From the NCBI GenBank assembly GCA_026315105.1, contig CM048745.1:286359747-286423746 (forward strand): a stretch of 64,000 bases of DNA, in the 5' to 3' direction. The position numbers and the translations under genes are program-made. Of the stretch, positions 63,309-64,000 are shown piece after piece. Origin of the DNA: Locusta migratoria. Its lineage: Eukaryota > Arthropoda > Insecta > Orthoptera > Acrididae. The first letter of the stretch is position 1, and each line of letters opens with the position of its first letter. The notes beneath the pieces were generated by a model. That model saw nothing but the letters and a program-made list of their open reading frames with translations, was not told the origin of the DNA and made no database searches.

Positions 63309-64000
63309 TGTCCACAAAGTAAGCTCCGTTTGGTTATGTAAAACAAACGTGTCCATATACAGAAAAATATTCTACAAAAATCTAAAACTGTTAAACCACT
63401 TTTGTACATAGCTTCCGAAATTTTGTAGGCACTTGTCCTAGCGTGGCACAAGTTTTTGCAGGCCTTCTTCATAGAAGGTTGCCGCCTGTGTATTTAACTA
63501 TGTGTTAACATGTTCTTTCACCTCGTCAACATCGTTGAGGTGTTGACCACCAAGGACAGGTTTTACATGTAAGAAGAGATGAAAGTCCCTAGGAACGAGA
63601 TCCATTGTTTTTTGTGTTGTTTAGTAAGAATTTTCGGTACCCAACGTGAGCAAACTTTTTGAAATTTCAGTTTTTCAGTAACAATTTCATGAGTTAGTGA
63701 TCGTGAGGTTAGCAGAACTTCCATAGCAAGGGCACTAAGTGTAAACTTACGGTTGTGCTTAATCTTCTCTTCAATTGCGTGAACCAGTTCATCAGTAACC
63801 ACAGACGGGCGTCCACTTCGTTCTTCATCGTGCCCTTAATCACGTACTTCATTGAACAGTCTGACCCATCTTCTAACCACTGTATCACTGAATTTGTCCG
63901 TAAACGTCGCAGATTTGCCGATGAATTTCCCTTGGTTTAATTTTCTTTGTATTTAGAAAACAAATCACATATCTGATTTCACACGCGGTGGCATTTTCAA
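63309..64000 (-). pseudogene. Mariner element with deleted catalytic core, running off the right edge
   Basis: The left end, 'tatgtccacaaagtaagctc' at 63307, looks like a mariner TIR next to TA. From the right edge the minus-strand coding sequence begins MPPRVKSDM with a stop a few codons on. It continues with 'VVRRWVRLFNEVRD', 'SGRPSVVTDELVHAIEEKIK', 'NRKFTLSALAMEVLL', 'HEIVTEKLKFQKVCSRWVPK' and 'LTKQHKKQW' (63570-63900): the two HTH regions and WVPK linker. It then jumps directly to C-terminal text (FYEEGLQKLVPR-like, near 63450). The whole DD34D catalytic part is missing. The right TIR is outside the window or only partly present. Confidence 0.88.

Noticed and set aside
1..64000. CRISPR arrays, operons, Shine-Dalgarno sites, replication origins
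   Set aside because: The window is eukaryotic and repeat-dominated; direct repeats found are transposon iterons, microsatellites or target duplications.

Overview
The window is eukaryotic, large-genome insect DNA, most probably from an orthopteran such as a Schistocerca-type grasshopper. That placement rests on recognising repeat families (a Leu/Ser-tRNA-headed SINE with an 'aaatgttcaaatgtttgt' tail, a CFDP2-like RTE retrotransposon, a CR1-like LINE ending in (ACATCT)n, a Tc1-like element with 'ggccattaaaattgctacac' ends). It is an inference, not a database result. I find no convincing host protein-coding gene, rRNA gene or intact nuclear tRNA gene. Almost every long reading frame belongs to a transposable element or is a shadow of one.

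Layout. 1-4.35 kb: AT microsatellite, a foldback element, a Mutator-like transposase scrap, a LINE RNase H fragment, and a Helitron helicase remnant with a well-formed Helitron 3' terminus. 5-16 kb: a degenerate Tc1-like scrap, then a five-level nest in which a CR1-like LINE is split by an RTE, split by a full-length RTE in opposite orientation, split by a 3-kb DNA transposon (9-bp target duplication, 16-bp iterated ends), split by a SINE. 16-23 kb: a long-TIR element carrying tRNA-like modules and a LINE insertion, a second copy of the iterated-end transposon, a solo LTR, and a degenerate tandem array. 23-39 kb: a decayed endonuclease/RT LINE, an inverted-repeat element, an internally deleted Tc1-like element, two head-to-head Penelope-like fragments, several SINEs and a mariner remnant. 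39.47-45.07 kb: one complete I-clade LINE with an 11-bp target duplication, ORF1 zinc knuckles, endonuclease, RT and RNase H, broken by several frameshifts. 45-64 kb: more SINEs, an LTR with the start of its internal region, RTE 3' ends, Helitron tails with an unusual interlocked palindrome, a second long-TIR/tRNA-like element, CR1-like fragments in both orientations, and a mariner copy running off the right edge.

The elements interact mainly as insertion targets for one another. Target-site duplications let the order of many insertions be read directly. The least conventional items are the iterated-end 9-bp-TSD transposon pair (10374-13359 and 18384-19841), the long-TIR elements with internal tRNA-like modules (16150-18042 and 55148-55974), and the perfect interlocked palindromes in a Helitron tail (51571-51752). 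Family names come from recognised protein motifs and memory of family features; no search was run.
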